In this document: positions 18,896 to 26,846 of the stretch, in pieces
How the letters are laid out: each line of letters begins with the position of its first letter
Numbering within the stretch: position 1 is the first letter of the stretch
Source of the DNA: Clostridiales bacterium CHKCI006
GTDB lineage: Bacteria; Bacillota_I; Bacilli_A; Erysipelotrichales; Coprobacillaceae
Direction: 5' to 3'
DNA length: 64,000 bases
NCBI GenBank assembly: GCA_900018345.1
Contig: FCNA01000021.1
Span: 1-64,000 of the forward strand
Position numbers and translations under genes: made by a program
Notes under the pieces: generated by a model
Told to the model about the DNA's origin: nothing
What the model saw: the letters and a program-made list of their open reading frames with translations, nothing else
Database searches by the model: none

Positions 18896-19933
18896 TTATA
18901 CTAAGACAATTTTGCCTTTTGGTAAGGATACACATACTGTATCCTGTGCCTGCAAGACATGATCACTCGATCCGTTGACCACGATCACCCCTAAAGGCGT
19001 ATCTAATTCATACTGATAGCTCTTACCGAGGAAAGTACGAACGATGACCTTACCGGTAATCTTGTTTTCAACGTTATCCTGTGAAGACACGATCTGAATA
19101 TCCTCTGGACGAATCGTTCCTTTTGGATCTTCTTTGTCGCATCCATTGTCTACTACAAATTCACTGCCGTCACTCGCAATATAAGTATGTGCATCTTTTC
19201 GTTTTAAATCAATAAAGTTTTCAAAGCCAATAAAACGAGCAACGAATTCAGTTTTTGGCGTACGATAGATGTTTTCAGGCGTATCGTACTGCTCGATCAC
19301 ACCGCCGTTCATAACAGCGACTTTATCTGAAATTGAGAAACATTCTTCCTGATCATGTGTAACAAAGATCGTCGTGATGCCCAGCTTACGCTGCAGACGT
19401 TTGATCTCCACACGCATGTTGATTCTTAATTTTGCATCCAGATTACTTAACGGTTCATCCAGCAGCAACAATTTTGGTTCAACGACCAGGGCTCTCGCTA
19501 AAGCGACACGCTGTCTTTGTCCACCGGAAAGCTGTTTAGGGAAACGTTTTTCGAATCCTTTCAGATCGCAGACCTCCAAAATATTTTCAACGCGCTTCTT
19601 GATTTCTTCCTTAGAAACTTTTTGCAGTTTCAAACCAAAAGCCACATTATCAAAAACACTTAAATGTGGGAACAGTGCATAGCTCTGGAACACCAGACCG
19701 AAATTACGTTTATGCACCGGAACCTTGGTCATATCCGTGTCATCCAGAATAAACTGCCCATGCGTTGGTTCGATGAAACCCGCCACGACACGCAGCGTTG
19801 TCGTCTTACCACAACCACTTGGTCCAAGCAAGCTGACTAACTCGCCTTTTTCAATTTCCAGATTCAAACCTTCCAAAATATTGTTTTTCTTGTCATAGCT
19901 GACATTGATATCCTGCAGATTAAAAAATGCCAT
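18896..19933 (-). CDS. potA: PotA-like ABC transporter ATPase
   Basis: The 345-residue ATPase powers the PotBC permease. It shows Walker A GPSGCGKTT (about 36-44), the LSGGQRQRVALARAL signature (about 133-147), Walker B LLLLDEPLSNLD and a C-terminal TOBE-type regulatory domain. Length and domain order fit PotA. Its ATG follows TAGGAGGAG, 12 bases after the potC stop. See potD for the substrate question. Confidence 0.93.
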   Translation of the reverse strand: MAFFNLQDINVSYDKKNNILEGLNLEIEKGELVSLLGPSGCGKTTTLRVVAGFIEPTHGQFILDDTDMTKVPVHKRNFGLVFQSYALFPHLSVFDNVAFGLKLQKVSKEEIKKRVENILEVCDLKGFEKRFPKQLSGGQRQRVALARALVVEPKLLLLDEPLSNLDAKLRINMRVEIKRLQRKLGITTIFVTHDQEECFSISDKVAVMNGGVIEQYDTPENIYRTPKTEFVARFIGFENFIDLKRKDAHTYIASDGSEFVVDNGCDKEDPKGTIRPEDIQIVSSQDNVENKITGKVIVRTFLGKSYQYELDTPLGVIVVNGSSDHVLQAQDTVCVSLPKGKIVLV

Positions 19934-19945
19934 CGCAATCTCCTC

Positions 19946-20728
19946 CTATTTTGATAACGCTGCAATACCCAGCGTCTTTTCAACTACGAACATGATGCCG
20001 ATCGTTGCAAGCATCATTAAGACAGAGAATGCTGGAACGGTTGGATCATAACCGGATTCCAGATAACCCATCAATGTCGCAGGAAGTGTCGTTGTCCCCG
20101 GACCAATCAGGAACATGGAAACAGGAACATTATTAAATGAATTGATAAATGCTAACAGGAACGCAGAACTGATTCCTGAAGTGATGTTAGGTAAAACAAT
20201 CGTGAAGAACGTTTTGATCTTTCCGCAGCCAAGCGTCCAGGCAGCTTCTTCAATGGAAAAATCAAACTGTTCCAAGGAACTGCCGACAATTCGAATGACA
20301 TATGGCAGGACGATCAAAAAGTGTCCGAATAACAGACCGATATCATAAGGAATCTGCAACTGAACCACGATGACCTGGAACAAAGCAAAACCTAAGACCG
20401 TTCCCGGTACGATGGTTGGTGATAAGAAGAAGCTCTTGATCAGCTGTTTTCCCTTGATGGAATAACGCGCCAACGCATATGCTCCCGGGATCCCCACCAG
20501 CAATGCCAGCAGAGTGGCCACTAAAGCTAAACGCAAACTGTAAAAGCAGGCACTCATAAAGGAATTAGAACTCAAAGCCTTACCGAACCATTTGAAAGTA
20601 AAGCCCTGAATAGGGAACTGAACGACATTCGCTTCACCGAAGGCCGTAATGGTCACAATGACCAGAGGCAGAAGTAAAAAGGCAAAAACCAGCACCGTCC
20701 AGACACCCAAAAAACGATTCTTACGCAT
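19946..20728 (-). CDS. potC: PotC-like ABC permease
   Basis: This 260-residue membrane protein has six predicted transmembrane segments and the cytoplasmic EAA loop (EEAAWTLGCGKIKTFFTIVLP, about residues 165-185) that contacts the ATPase. It matches the PotC half of a Pot-type permease. The ATG at 20728 overlaps the potB stop by eight bases and has GAGGTGGAG upstream; the GTG further upstream is unlikely. Confidence 0.92.
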   Translation of the reverse strand: MRKNRFLGVWTVLVFAFLLLPLVIVTITAFGEANVVQFPIQGFTFKWFGKALSSNSFMSACFYSLRLALVATLLALLVGIPGAYALARYSIKGKQLIKSFFLSPTIVPGTVLGFALFQVIVVQLQIPYDIGLLFGHFLIVLPYVIRIVGSSLEQFDFSIEEAAWTLGCGKIKTFFTIVLPNITSGISSAFLLAFINSFNNVPVSMFLIGPGTTTLPATLMGYLESGYDPTVPAFSVLMMLATIGIMFVVEKTLGIAALSK

Positions 20729-21557
20729 TGTCTCCACCTCGCTTATCTAAACGATTGGCAATCGTATTGAGAACTTTCATTGCGATTACCGTCGTAATGA
20801 TCATAATCACGGCAATGACACTGGTTCCTTCCCAGTCACCAAGTGACATTGACTTCTCATATATAAAGGTCGCCATGACCGTATTGGAATTTCCACCTAA
20901 TAACTGTGGGGTCGTATAAGCACTCAATGTTCCCGTAAACACTAAGGTGCTGCCAACGATGATGCCCGGCAAGCTTAATGGCAGAATGACTTTCAGGAAG
21001 GCAACCAGACGATTGGCTCCGAGGCTTTCCGCTGCTTCCATCATATCATTCTCGATATTGTCCATGACACCAGCCAATGTTGTCAGCATCAATGGCAAAA
21101 ATAAATAAACTGAACCAATCACAATCGCAAATTCAGTGTAAAGCATCTGGATCGGTTCTTCCACAATCCCGATACTTGTCAGGATCTGATTAATGATACC
21201 ATTGCGTCCTAAGATTGTGATCCATGCAAAGCTGCGGATAACGGAGTTCGTCAACAGCGGGAAGATCGAAATCGTCATCAGGATCCCTTTGACTGACTGC
21301 TTGCAGCGAGACATATAATATGCCGCTGGCACAGCCAGGAAGACACAGATAATGGTTGTAATCAAGGCTACTCTCAATGTCCGGATAAAGATCCTCACAT
21401 TTAACGGATCCTGGAAGAACTGAATATAACTATCCAGGGTAACTCCGGCCTCTGTAAAGATCGTCGGCAGGAAGATGGAAAGCAGCGGCATTACAAGAAA
21501 GACCGCAAGCAAAATAATGCCCGGTACTAATAACAGATATTTCATCTGGTTTTTCAT
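20721..21557 (-). CDS. potB: PotB-like ABC permease
   Basis: The 278-residue protein has six transmembrane segments and an EAA loop (MEAAESLGANRLVAFLKVILP). It is the first gene of the operon. The upstream frame overlaps the attenuator hairpin, so the ATG at 21557, preceded by GGAGGGAGAG, is the real start. Its expression is governed by the guanine riboswitch just upstream. Confidence 0.93.
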   Translation of the reverse strand: MKNQMKYLLLVPGIILLAVFLVMPLLSIFLPTIFTEAGVTLDSYIQFFQDPLNVRIFIRTLRVALITTIICVFLAVPAAYYMSRCKQSVKGILMTISIFPLLTNSVIRSFAWITILGRNGIINQILTSIGIVEEPIQMLYTEFAIVIGSVYLFLPLMLTTLAGVMDNIENDMMEAAESLGANRLVAFLKVILPLSLPGIIVGSTLVFTGTLSAYTTPQLLGGNSNTVMATFIYEKSMSLGDWEGTSVIAVIMIITTVIAMKVLNTIANRLDKRGGDNA

Positions 21558-21576
21558 TGTAACTCTCCCTCCAAAA

Positions 21577-21607
21577 TAAAAAAGTTGCATTACCTGATCT
21601 GCAACCT
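21577..21607 (-). terminator. Riboswitch attenuator terminator
   Basis: On the minus strand AGGTTGCA and TGCAACTT form an 8-pair stem with one wobble, followed by six T residues. The 5' arm GTTGCA can alternatively pair with TGCGAC just upstream (an antiterminator), and that TGCGAC can in turn extend helix P1 of the aptamer. The three mutually exclusive pairings fit a ligand-dependent off switch. Confidence 0.88.
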
Positions 21608-21617
21608 AAAAAAGTCG

Positions 21618-21694
21618 CATAATCATAGTCTGAAAATTTACGGTTTTCAGGTAGAAACGTTTGCCCCGTATTGGCAAATATATATGATAATACT
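21618..21694 (-). ncRNA. Guanine-type purine riboswitch
   Basis: Read on the minus strand, the sequence has all conserved parts of the purine aptamer: helix P2 TTTGCC/GGCAAA with the L2 loop AATACGG, the J2/3 core GTTTCTACC, helix P3 CTGAAAA/TTTTCAG closing the L3 loop CCGTAAA, and the 3' P1 strand GACTATG. The residue equivalent to position 74 is C (GACTATG, not GATTATG), which in known purine riboswitches specifies guanine or hypoxanthine over adenine. It lies between a near-consensus promoter and an attenuator ahead of potB. High guanine should stop transcription of the importer operon. Confidence 0.95.
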
Positions 21695-21702
21695 ACAGTC
21701 AA

Positions 21703-21731
21703 ATTATACCACCCCGTTTTAGGGTTGTCTA
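21703..21731 (-). promoter_or_regulatory. Promoter of the riboswitch-potB operon
   Basis: On the minus strand TAGACA, 17 bases and TATAAT lie just upstream of the aptamer, so transcription begins at its 5' edge. Confidence 0.85.
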
Positions 21732-21934
21732 CGAATTTTCGCCTGTACACGACAAAATTTGACTTTATTCTGGCTTTTTTTGACGCTGTTTTTCACATTT
21801 TGATAACAATTATTTAAACGTATGCGGTTTCATCGTAAAATCTTTTCAAAATATTTCGAAATTTTTAAAGAGCATTTAAACCAGACTGCTTCTTTTTTGC
21901 ATTAATTGAAAATAAAACCATCTTTCATTTATGC

Positions 21935-21963
21935 TTGAGACTCCAAAACGCCCGTCGTATAAT
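21935..21963 (+). promoter_or_regulatory. Promoter of the chloride channel gene
   Basis: TTGAGA, 17 bases and TATAAT precede the ATG at 21985. Between this promoter and the divergent potB promoter (about 21732-21934) I see only AT-rich sequence. Confidence 0.82.
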
Positions 21964-21984
21964 GAATTTGGAGGGGGAATCCGA

Positions 21985-23295
21985 ATGTCGTTACATCATT
22001 TCAAACACACCATCCAGACCCATCGAGGTCTGATGCATTTATTGATCTTTTTAAAGTGGCTGCTGCTTTCCGGTCTGGCCGGACTGGTTGCCGGTTTTAT
22101 CGCCTGCCTGTTCTCAATAAGTCTAGGCTTTGTCACGACCTGCTTTCAGACATATCCCTGGCTTGTCTTTGGTTTACCTGTCGGGGGACTCGCCATCGTA
22201 GCGCTGTATCATTTAGCCGGGATCCAGAAAAGCCGCGGAACAAATCTGGTCTTCAGCGCTATTCACCGTCAGGAAAAGATTCCATTGGTCATGGCCCCGC
22301 TCATCTTTCTGTCCACCGTCATCACCCATCTTTTTGGCGGATCAGCCGGACGTGAAGGGGCGGCTTTGCAGCTTGGCGGAAGTATTGCACAAAATTTGGG
22401 GAGCGCGCTCCACCTCAAACCAAAGGATCTAAATATTCTTGTCATGTGCGGTATGAGCGCCGCTTTCGCGGCACTGTTCGGCACCCCGGTCACGGCGGCC
22501 ATCTTTGCCATGGAAGTGGTCAGTGTGGGGATCATGCACTATTCTGCCCTGGTCCCAACAGCCATCGCTTCCTTTACAGCTGTCGAGATCGCCCAGTGGA
22601 TGGGACTTGAAGCTGAACATTTTCAGGTGGGACCTTTGCCTCCTACCACATTGGATATGGTCGCTCGGGTCGCCCTTTTGGCCTTGCTGCTAGCATGGCT
22701 CAGCATCCTTTTTTGCAACGTCATGCACGAAGTCTCACATTTTCTCGAAAAACATTTTCCGAATCCTTATGGGCGCGTCCTGGCAGGCAGTCTGGTCCTG
22801 ATCGTACTGACCCTGATCTTTGGTACAGACTATAATGGCGCCGGCATGCCCGTTATCACACGCGCCATTGAACAGTCCACGACTAGACCCGAGGCTTTTT
22901 TGCTGAAGATCCTTTTCACTAGCATCACCTTAGGCTGTGGTTTCAAAGGCGGTGAAATTGTCCCCAGCTTCTATATCGGCGCCTGTTTTGGCTGTCTGGT
23001 TGCCCCTTATCTAGGCATTCCGGCTCAGTTTGGTGCCGTGATCGGTCTGATGATCCTTTTTTGCGGGGTGACCAACTGTCCGATGACTTCCATGTTTTTG
23101 GTCATCGAGCTCTTTGGCTATCATGAGCTGATCTTGATCCTGGTCGCCAATGCCATCGGCTATATGCTTTCAGGCTACCATGGCTTATATAGCGAACAGA
23201 AAATCATGTACTCTAAATTCTCGACCACATTCATTGACAATCCGACCAACCAGGCCCCGGAGGTCGAGCAAACCACCAACTTTCTAGACAATTAA
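21985..23295 (+). CDS. ClC-family chloride channel/antiporter
   Basis: The 436-residue protein has about ten membrane helices and the ClC signatures GGSAGREGAALQ (about 118-129) and a later NCPMTSMFLVIELFG stretch. The gating glutamate is kept in GREGA, as in chloride/proton exchangers. It has no C-terminal CBS domains. The open frame extends upstream to 21931, but the promoter overlaps that part; the ATG at 21985 follows GGAGGGGGA. It may aid acid tolerance or ion balance; this is family inference. Confidence 0.93.
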   Translation: MSLHHFKHTIQTHRGLMHLLIFLKWLLLSGLAGLVAGFIACLFSISLGFVTTCFQTYPWLVFGLPVGGLAIVALYHLAGIQKSRGTNLVFSAIHRQEKIPLVMAPLIFLSTVITHLFGGSAGREGAALQLGGSIAQNLGSALHLKPKDLNILVMCGMSAAFAALFGTPVTAAIFAMEVVSVGIMHYSALVPTAIASFTAVEIAQWMGLEAEHFQVGPLPPTTLDMVARVALLALLLAWLSILFCNVMHEVSHFLEKHFPNPYGRVLAGSLVLIVLTLIFGTDYNGAGMPVITRAIEQSTTRPEAFLLKILFTSITLGCGFKGGEIVPSFYIGACFGCLVAPYLGIPAQFGAVIGLMILFCGVTNCPMTSMFLVIELFGYHELILILVANAIGYMLSGYHGLYSEQKIMYSKFSTTFIDNPTNQAPEVEQTTNFLDN

Positions 23296-23313
23296 AGTGG
23301 AACATGCTACAAT
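23285..23313 (+). promoter_or_regulatory. Promoter of the trigger factor-like gene
   Basis: TAGACA, 17 bases and TACAAT start inside the last codons of the channel gene. The transcript would begin near 23320, which rules out the upstream start codon of the next frame. Confidence 0.75.
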
Positions 23314-23342
23314 GGGGAAGAAAATATGGAAAGGATGTCAAT

Positions 23343-24308
23343 ATGAGCAAAGTAATCAAATTAGGAAATTATAAAGGAATTCAGGCAACAGTTCATATAA
23401 GACCAGTCACACAATCTGAGATCGATCGTGAAGTGCAGCTCTTCTTAGACGAACGTGCCACCCTGAAAAGTAAACTGGGACCGGTCGTAGAAGGGGATCT
23501 GACAACGATTGATTTTGAAGGATTCAAAGACGGAGTGCCTTTTGAAGGTGGAAAAGCTGAAGGTTTCCAACTCGAGATTGGCTCCGGCCAGTTTATTCCT
23601 GGCTTTGAAGAACAAATGATCGGCATGGAACGCGGTGAGACACGCGATCTGCATCTGACTTTCCCAGCCAACTATCCGGCGCCTGAATTAGCCGGCGCAC
23701 CAGTCATCTTTAAAGTGAAACTGCACGCGATCCAGACCAAAGAACAACCCGTCTTAGATGATGCCTTTATTATGAGCCTGGGTGCACCAGAAATTAAAAA
23801 CGTCGATGATTTTCTGGCTGCCGTCAAAGCGAGTCTGGAAGCCAAACACGCCGATGAGCAGCAGACTGAAAAAGAAAATGCAGTTCTGGGTGCGCTGATC
23901 GACAGCAGTGAAGTTGAGATCAGCGAAGAAGATACTGCCCGTGCTATCGAGCAGCATATCACGCATATTGAAATGCAGTTAGCTTCGCAGCAGATGACAC
24001 TCGAACAATATTTAACCATCATGGGAATGGATGAAGCCAGCTTGCGCCAGCAGATCATTCCGGTTGCCAAACAGCAGGCCAAGTTCGAAGCCATCATCGA
24101 TGAAGTCATCAAAGTCGAAGGCTTAGAGACAAGCGATGATGAGGTCAACACGCAGATCGATCTGTTAGCCCAAAATAATCAGATCAGTCGTGAAGACGTC
24201 TTAGGCAAGATCGATCCAGCGGATCTGAAACGCGATTTCACTCGCGTCAAAGCCAGTCAGCTGATCTTGAATCATGCCCAATTTACAGAAGTTGAAAACG
24301 ACGCTTAA
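23343..24308 (+). CDS. Short trigger factor-like FKBP prolyl isomerase
   Basis: The 321-residue protein has an FKBP-type peptidyl-prolyl isomerase domain (about residues 45-135; FEGFKDGVPFEGG, GSGQFIPGFEEQMIGM) and a helical C-terminal arm like trigger factor (about 140-315). Full trigger factor is about 430 residues and begins with a ribosome-binding domain with a GFRxG signature; that domain is absent here. A short N-terminal linker replaces it. It may be a ribosome-independent chaperone paralogue, or a degenerate sole Tig. The ATG follows GAAAGGATG. Confidence 0.87.
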   Translation: MSKVIKLGNYKGIQATVHIRPVTQSEIDREVQLFLDERATLKSKLGPVVEGDLTTIDFEGFKDGVPFEGGKAEGFQLEIGSGQFIPGFEEQMIGMERGETRDLHLTFPANYPAPELAGAPVIFKVKLHAIQTKEQPVLDDAFIMSLGAPEIKNVDDFLAAVKASLEAKHADEQQTEKENAVLGALIDSSEVEISEEDTARAIEQHITHIEMQLASQQMTLEQYLTIMGMDEASLRQQIIPVAKQQAKFEAIIDEVIKVEGLETSDDEVNTQIDLLAQNNQISREDVLGKIDPADLKRDFTRVKASQLILNHAQFTEVENDA

Positions 24309-24332
24309 GAGGGATCACACGATCCCTTTTTG
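24309..24332 (+). terminator. Terminator after the trigger factor-like gene
   Basis: AGGGATC-ACAC-GATCCCT followed by TTTT lies directly after the stop. Confidence 0.88.
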
Positions 24333-24365
24333 TATACAAGAAAACACCGCCTTTTCCTAACGCGC

Positions 24366-24371
24366 TATAAT
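24366..24371 (+). promoter_or_regulatory. -10 box of the recombinase gene
   Basis: TATAAT lies 23 bases before the ATG at 24394. No clear -35 hexamer is seen. Confidence 0.4.
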
Positions 24372-24393
24372 AAGGGAAAAGGAGGAAAGAAAA

Positions 24394-25284
24394 ATGGAAA
24401 AGGAATTAATTACACAGTACCTCAATCAGTGCCGAACCCTGAAAGGCTTAAATGCCAAGACCCTGAAAGCCTATCGGATCGATCTGAACCAGTATGCACG
24501 CTTTATGGCGGACGCTGATCTCATGGACCGCCAGCGGATCATTCAATATCTCAGTTTACTGCATGAAAAATATAAACCTAAGACCGCCAAGCGTAAGATT
24601 GCATCCCTTAAAGCCTTTTACCACTATCTCGTTTACGAGGAAATCATTGCCTTCCACCCCTTTACAAAGATCGATACCCATTTTAAAGAACCCCTCTTAC
24701 TGCCCCGCACGATTGACCTGTCTGATCTCTCGCGCCTTTTAGGCTGTGTCTATCAGTCACACAATACACGGGATATCGCCATTTTGGAAATGCTGGTGAC
24801 GACCGGACTGAGAGTCAGTGAGATTGCCAAGATCAAAACCAGCGAACTGGGAGAAGATACCTTGCGCATTCACGGCAAAGGCAATAAAGAGCGCATCATT
24901 TTTCTTGAAGACACCCATCTCAAAAGTGCGCTGGTCGCCTATTACCATGAATACCAAACCTATATCGAAAGAAGCGACTATTTTTTCATCAATCGCTCAC
25001 ACAATCCCATCTCCGAACAGTCTATTCGCCTGATGGTCAAAAAATATGCCCGGAATGCCGGTATCGATAAAAACATCACCCCCCATATGTTTCGCCACAC
25101 GTTTGCGACAATGCTGCTTGAAGAAGATGTGGATATTCGCTATATCCAGCATATCCTAGGTCACAGTTCCATTGTTACCACCCAGATCTATACACATGTC
25201 GTCAATGAGAAACAAAAAAAGATCATGCGCGAAAAAAATCCCCGCAAACACATTATGACCAAAAATGACAACGAATACGCTTGA
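24394..25284 (+). CDS. XerC/XerD-type tyrosine recombinase
   Basis: The 296-residue protein has an N-terminal SAM-like DNA-binding domain and a C-terminal catalytic domain with the R-H-R-H-Y set: GLRVSEI, HMFRHTFATML, LGHSSI and the nucleophile in YTHV. Size fits chromosomal XerC/D, which resolve chromosome dimers, and there are no mobile genes beside it, so a housekeeping role is likely. The start follows GGAGGAAAG. It may be XerD or a close paralogue. Confidence 0.88.
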   Translation: MEKELITQYLNQCRTLKGLNAKTLKAYRIDLNQYARFMADADLMDRQRIIQYLSLLHEKYKPKTAKRKIASLKAFYHYLVYEEIIAFHPFTKIDTHFKEPLLLPRTIDLSDLSRLLGCVYQSHNTRDIAILEMLVTTGLRVSEIAKIKTSELGEDTLRIHGKGNKERIIFLEDTHLKSALVAYYHEYQTYIERSDYFFINRSHNPISEQSIRLMVKKYARNAGIDKNITPHMFRHTFATMLLEEDVDIRYIQHILGHSSIVTTQIYTHVVNEKQKKIMREKNPRKHIMTKNDNEYA

Positions 25285-25285
25285 C

Positions 25286-25314
25286 TTGAATTATTTGTTT
25301 TTTCATGCTATCCT
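25286..25314 (+). promoter_or_regulatory. Promoter of the DtxR-like regulator
   Basis: TTGAAT, 17 bases and TATCCT precede the ATG at 25334. The promoter begins right at the stop of the recombinase gene. Confidence 0.65.
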
Positions 25315-25333
25315 TTATAAAAGGAGTGATTTC

Positions 25334-25717
25334 ATGGCCATTCAAGAATCAGGCGAAATGTATTTAGAAAATATCCTCGTCCTGCAAAAGCAAAAAGGGG
25401 AAGTACGTTCAATCGATGTGGCACATTATTCCGGCTATAGCAAACCTAGCGTGAGTCGTGCCATGAATATTTTAAAAAAGGACGGATTGATCACGATCGA
25501 TCAGGATGGTTTCATTCATTTTACCGATACAGGTTACCAGATTGCCCATTCAATCTATGAAAGACACGTTGTGCTGACACGTTTTTTAACTGCTATCGGT
25601 GTGGATGAGAAAATCGCAGCCGAGGATGCCTGTAAGATCGAACATGATCTGAGCTCGGAGACTTTCGAACGCCTTAAAGAACATATTGCCAAAACCATTG
25701 ATCATAAAGAAGCTTAG
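25334..25717 (+). CDS. DtxR/MntR-family metal-dependent regulator
   Basis: The 127-residue protein begins MAIQESGEMYLENIL and has the winged helix of the DtxR family (VAHYSGYSKPSVSRAMNILKKDGLI, about 27-51) followed by the metal-binding dimerisation domain (HVVLTRFLTAIGVDEKIAAEDACKIEHDLS). It lacks the C-terminal SH3-like domain, so it resembles MntR or short iron regulators that repress metal uptake when loaded. No transporter gene is adjacent. The ATG at 25334 follows AAGGAGTG; the longer frame overlaps the promoter. Confidence 0.9.
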   Translation: MAIQESGEMYLENILVLQKQKGEVRSIDVAHYSGYSKPSVSRAMNILKKDGLITIDQDGFIHFTDTGYQIAHSIYERHVVLTRFLTAIGVDEKIAAEDACKIEHDLSSETFERLKEHIAKTIDHKEA

Positions 25718-25732
25718 GCTTCTTTATTTTTT
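25706..25732 (+). terminator. Terminator overlapping the regulator stop
   Basis: AAAGAAGC-TTAG-GCTTCTTT followed by ATTTTTT; the stem includes the stop codon. Confidence 0.82.
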
Positions 25733-25734
25733 GA

Positions 25735-25763
25735 TTGACCTTTGCCGCTGGCACGTCTATAAT
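25735..25763 (+). promoter_or_regulatory. Promoter of the acetyltransferase/DUF1275 pair
   Basis: TTGACC, 17 bases and TATAAT lie just upstream of the ATG at 25788. Confidence 0.82.
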
Positions 25764-25787
25764 AGGCTCGCTGAAAGGATGTTGAAA

Positions 25788-26186
25788 ATGATTACTTATC
25801 GTCAAACCAAAACACTTGCTCCTGATGACCTGGAAAAACTGTTTTTATCCGTCAACTGGGAATCAGGCCGGCATAAAGACAAACTAAGTCAGGCTTTAGC
25901 CAACTACGGCTATGTTCTCACCGCCTGGGATCAAGACCGGCTGGTGGGACTGATAGGCGCCATGGATGATGGCATCATGACTGCCTATGTTCACTATCTC
26001 TGTGTCGATCCGGCATATCAAAAACACGGTATCGGACAAACACTGATCCGTCAACTGAAAGACCATTATCAGGATTATTTGAAGATCTGTCTGTGTGCGG
26101 TCAACACCTATGTCCCATTCTATGAACAGCAGGGCTTTGTCATCGACCAGACCGAAACAGCCATGGCCATCTCCCGCTTTGAATAG
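25788..26186 (+). CDS. GNAT-family N-acetyltransferase
   Basis: This compact 132-residue GNAT shows the acetyl-CoA site in VHYLCVDPAYQKHGIGQTLIRQL (about residues 66-88) and a PFYEQQGFV ending typical of the fold. The substrate is not visible. An ATG nine bases upstream touches the AAAGG ribosome site, so 25788 is preferred. The end overlaps the DUF1275 gene. Confidence 0.85.
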   Translation: MITYRQTKTLAPDDLEKLFLSVNWESGRHKDKLSQALANYGYVLTAWDQDRLVGLIGAMDDGIMTAYVHYLCVDPAYQKHGIGQTLIRQLKDHYQDYLKICLCAVNTYVPFYEQQGFVIDQTETAMAISRFE

Positions 26187-26793
26187 AAAAGCACTCATCT
26201 CCGGACTGCTGCTGACCTATGTCGGCGGTTTTCTGGATGGTTATACCTATCTAGGTCGGGGGCATGTCTTTGCGAATGCCCAAACCGGCAATATGGCGCT
26301 GCTGGGCATCTCTCTTTTTCGAGGGGATGGCATGCAGGTACTGCATTATCTCCTACCGATCAGCGCCTTTGCCCTGGGCAGTCTGCTTACCAAACAGCTG
26401 GAAAGAACGACTTTTTCTAAACGTTTGGTCAGCGCCATTGAAATTCTGATCTTAGCCTTTGTTGCCCTGGCCGGTTCCGGGCTGGCCGATCAGTACGCCA
26501 ATATGCTGATTTCATTTGTCTGTGCCATGCAGGTCACGGCTTTTCGTCAGATCGACGGTCTGCCCTACGCCTCGACCATGTGCACCGGCAACCTGCGTTC
26601 AGCCATGGAAAAAGTGGATCTCTTTCTCTTAGAGAAAGATCTGTACCAGCTCAAACAAGCAGCAAAATATTTTCTTGTCATTGGCTGCTTTATGCTTGGC
26701 GCCGGCTGTTCCTTTGTGGCTTTGTCCTTATGGGGGCTCTCAAGCCTCTATTTAGCCTGTTTGATCCTGCTATGTCATATCGTGTTGATCTAG
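26179..26793 (+). CDS. YoaK-family membrane protein (DUF1275)
   Basis: The protein of about 205 residues has six hydrophobic segments and the DUF1275 features GGFLDGYTYL, ANAQTGNMALLG and MCTGNLRSAM. The function of this widespread membrane family is unknown. The start is uncertain: a TTG at 26179 overlaps the acetyltransferase stop without a clear ribosome site, and the frame extends upstream, so coupled translation is likely. Confidence 0.8.
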   Translation: MNRKALISGLLLTYVGGFLDGYTYLGRGHVFANAQTGNMALLGISLFRGDGMQVLHYLLPISAFALGSLLTKQLERTTFSKRLVSAIEILILAFVALAGSGLADQYANMLISFVCAMQVTAFRQIDGLPYASTMCTGNLRSAMEKVDLFLLEKDLYQLKQAAKYFLVIGCFMLGAGCSFVALSLWGLSSLYLACLILLCHIVLI

Positions 26794-26814
26794 AGCGTTT
26801 CCAACGCTCTTTTC
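26792..26814 (+). terminator. Terminator after the DUF1275 gene
   Basis: AGAGCGTT-TCC-AACGCTCT followed by TTTT, right at the stop codon. Confidence 0.88.
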
Positions 26815-26821
26815 GTTTACA

Positions 26822-26846
26822 CAAAAAAAGGTGGTCAAACCACCTT
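26822..26846 (-). terminator. Terminator after the NlpC/P60 gene
   Basis: On the minus strand AAGGTGG-TTTGA-CCACCTT is followed by seven T residues; the stem begins at the stop codon. Confidence 0.85.

Noticed and set aside
24394-25284. Mobile element integrase
   Set aside because: No repeats, attachment sites or mobile genes lie nearby, and the size fits chromosomal XerC/D.
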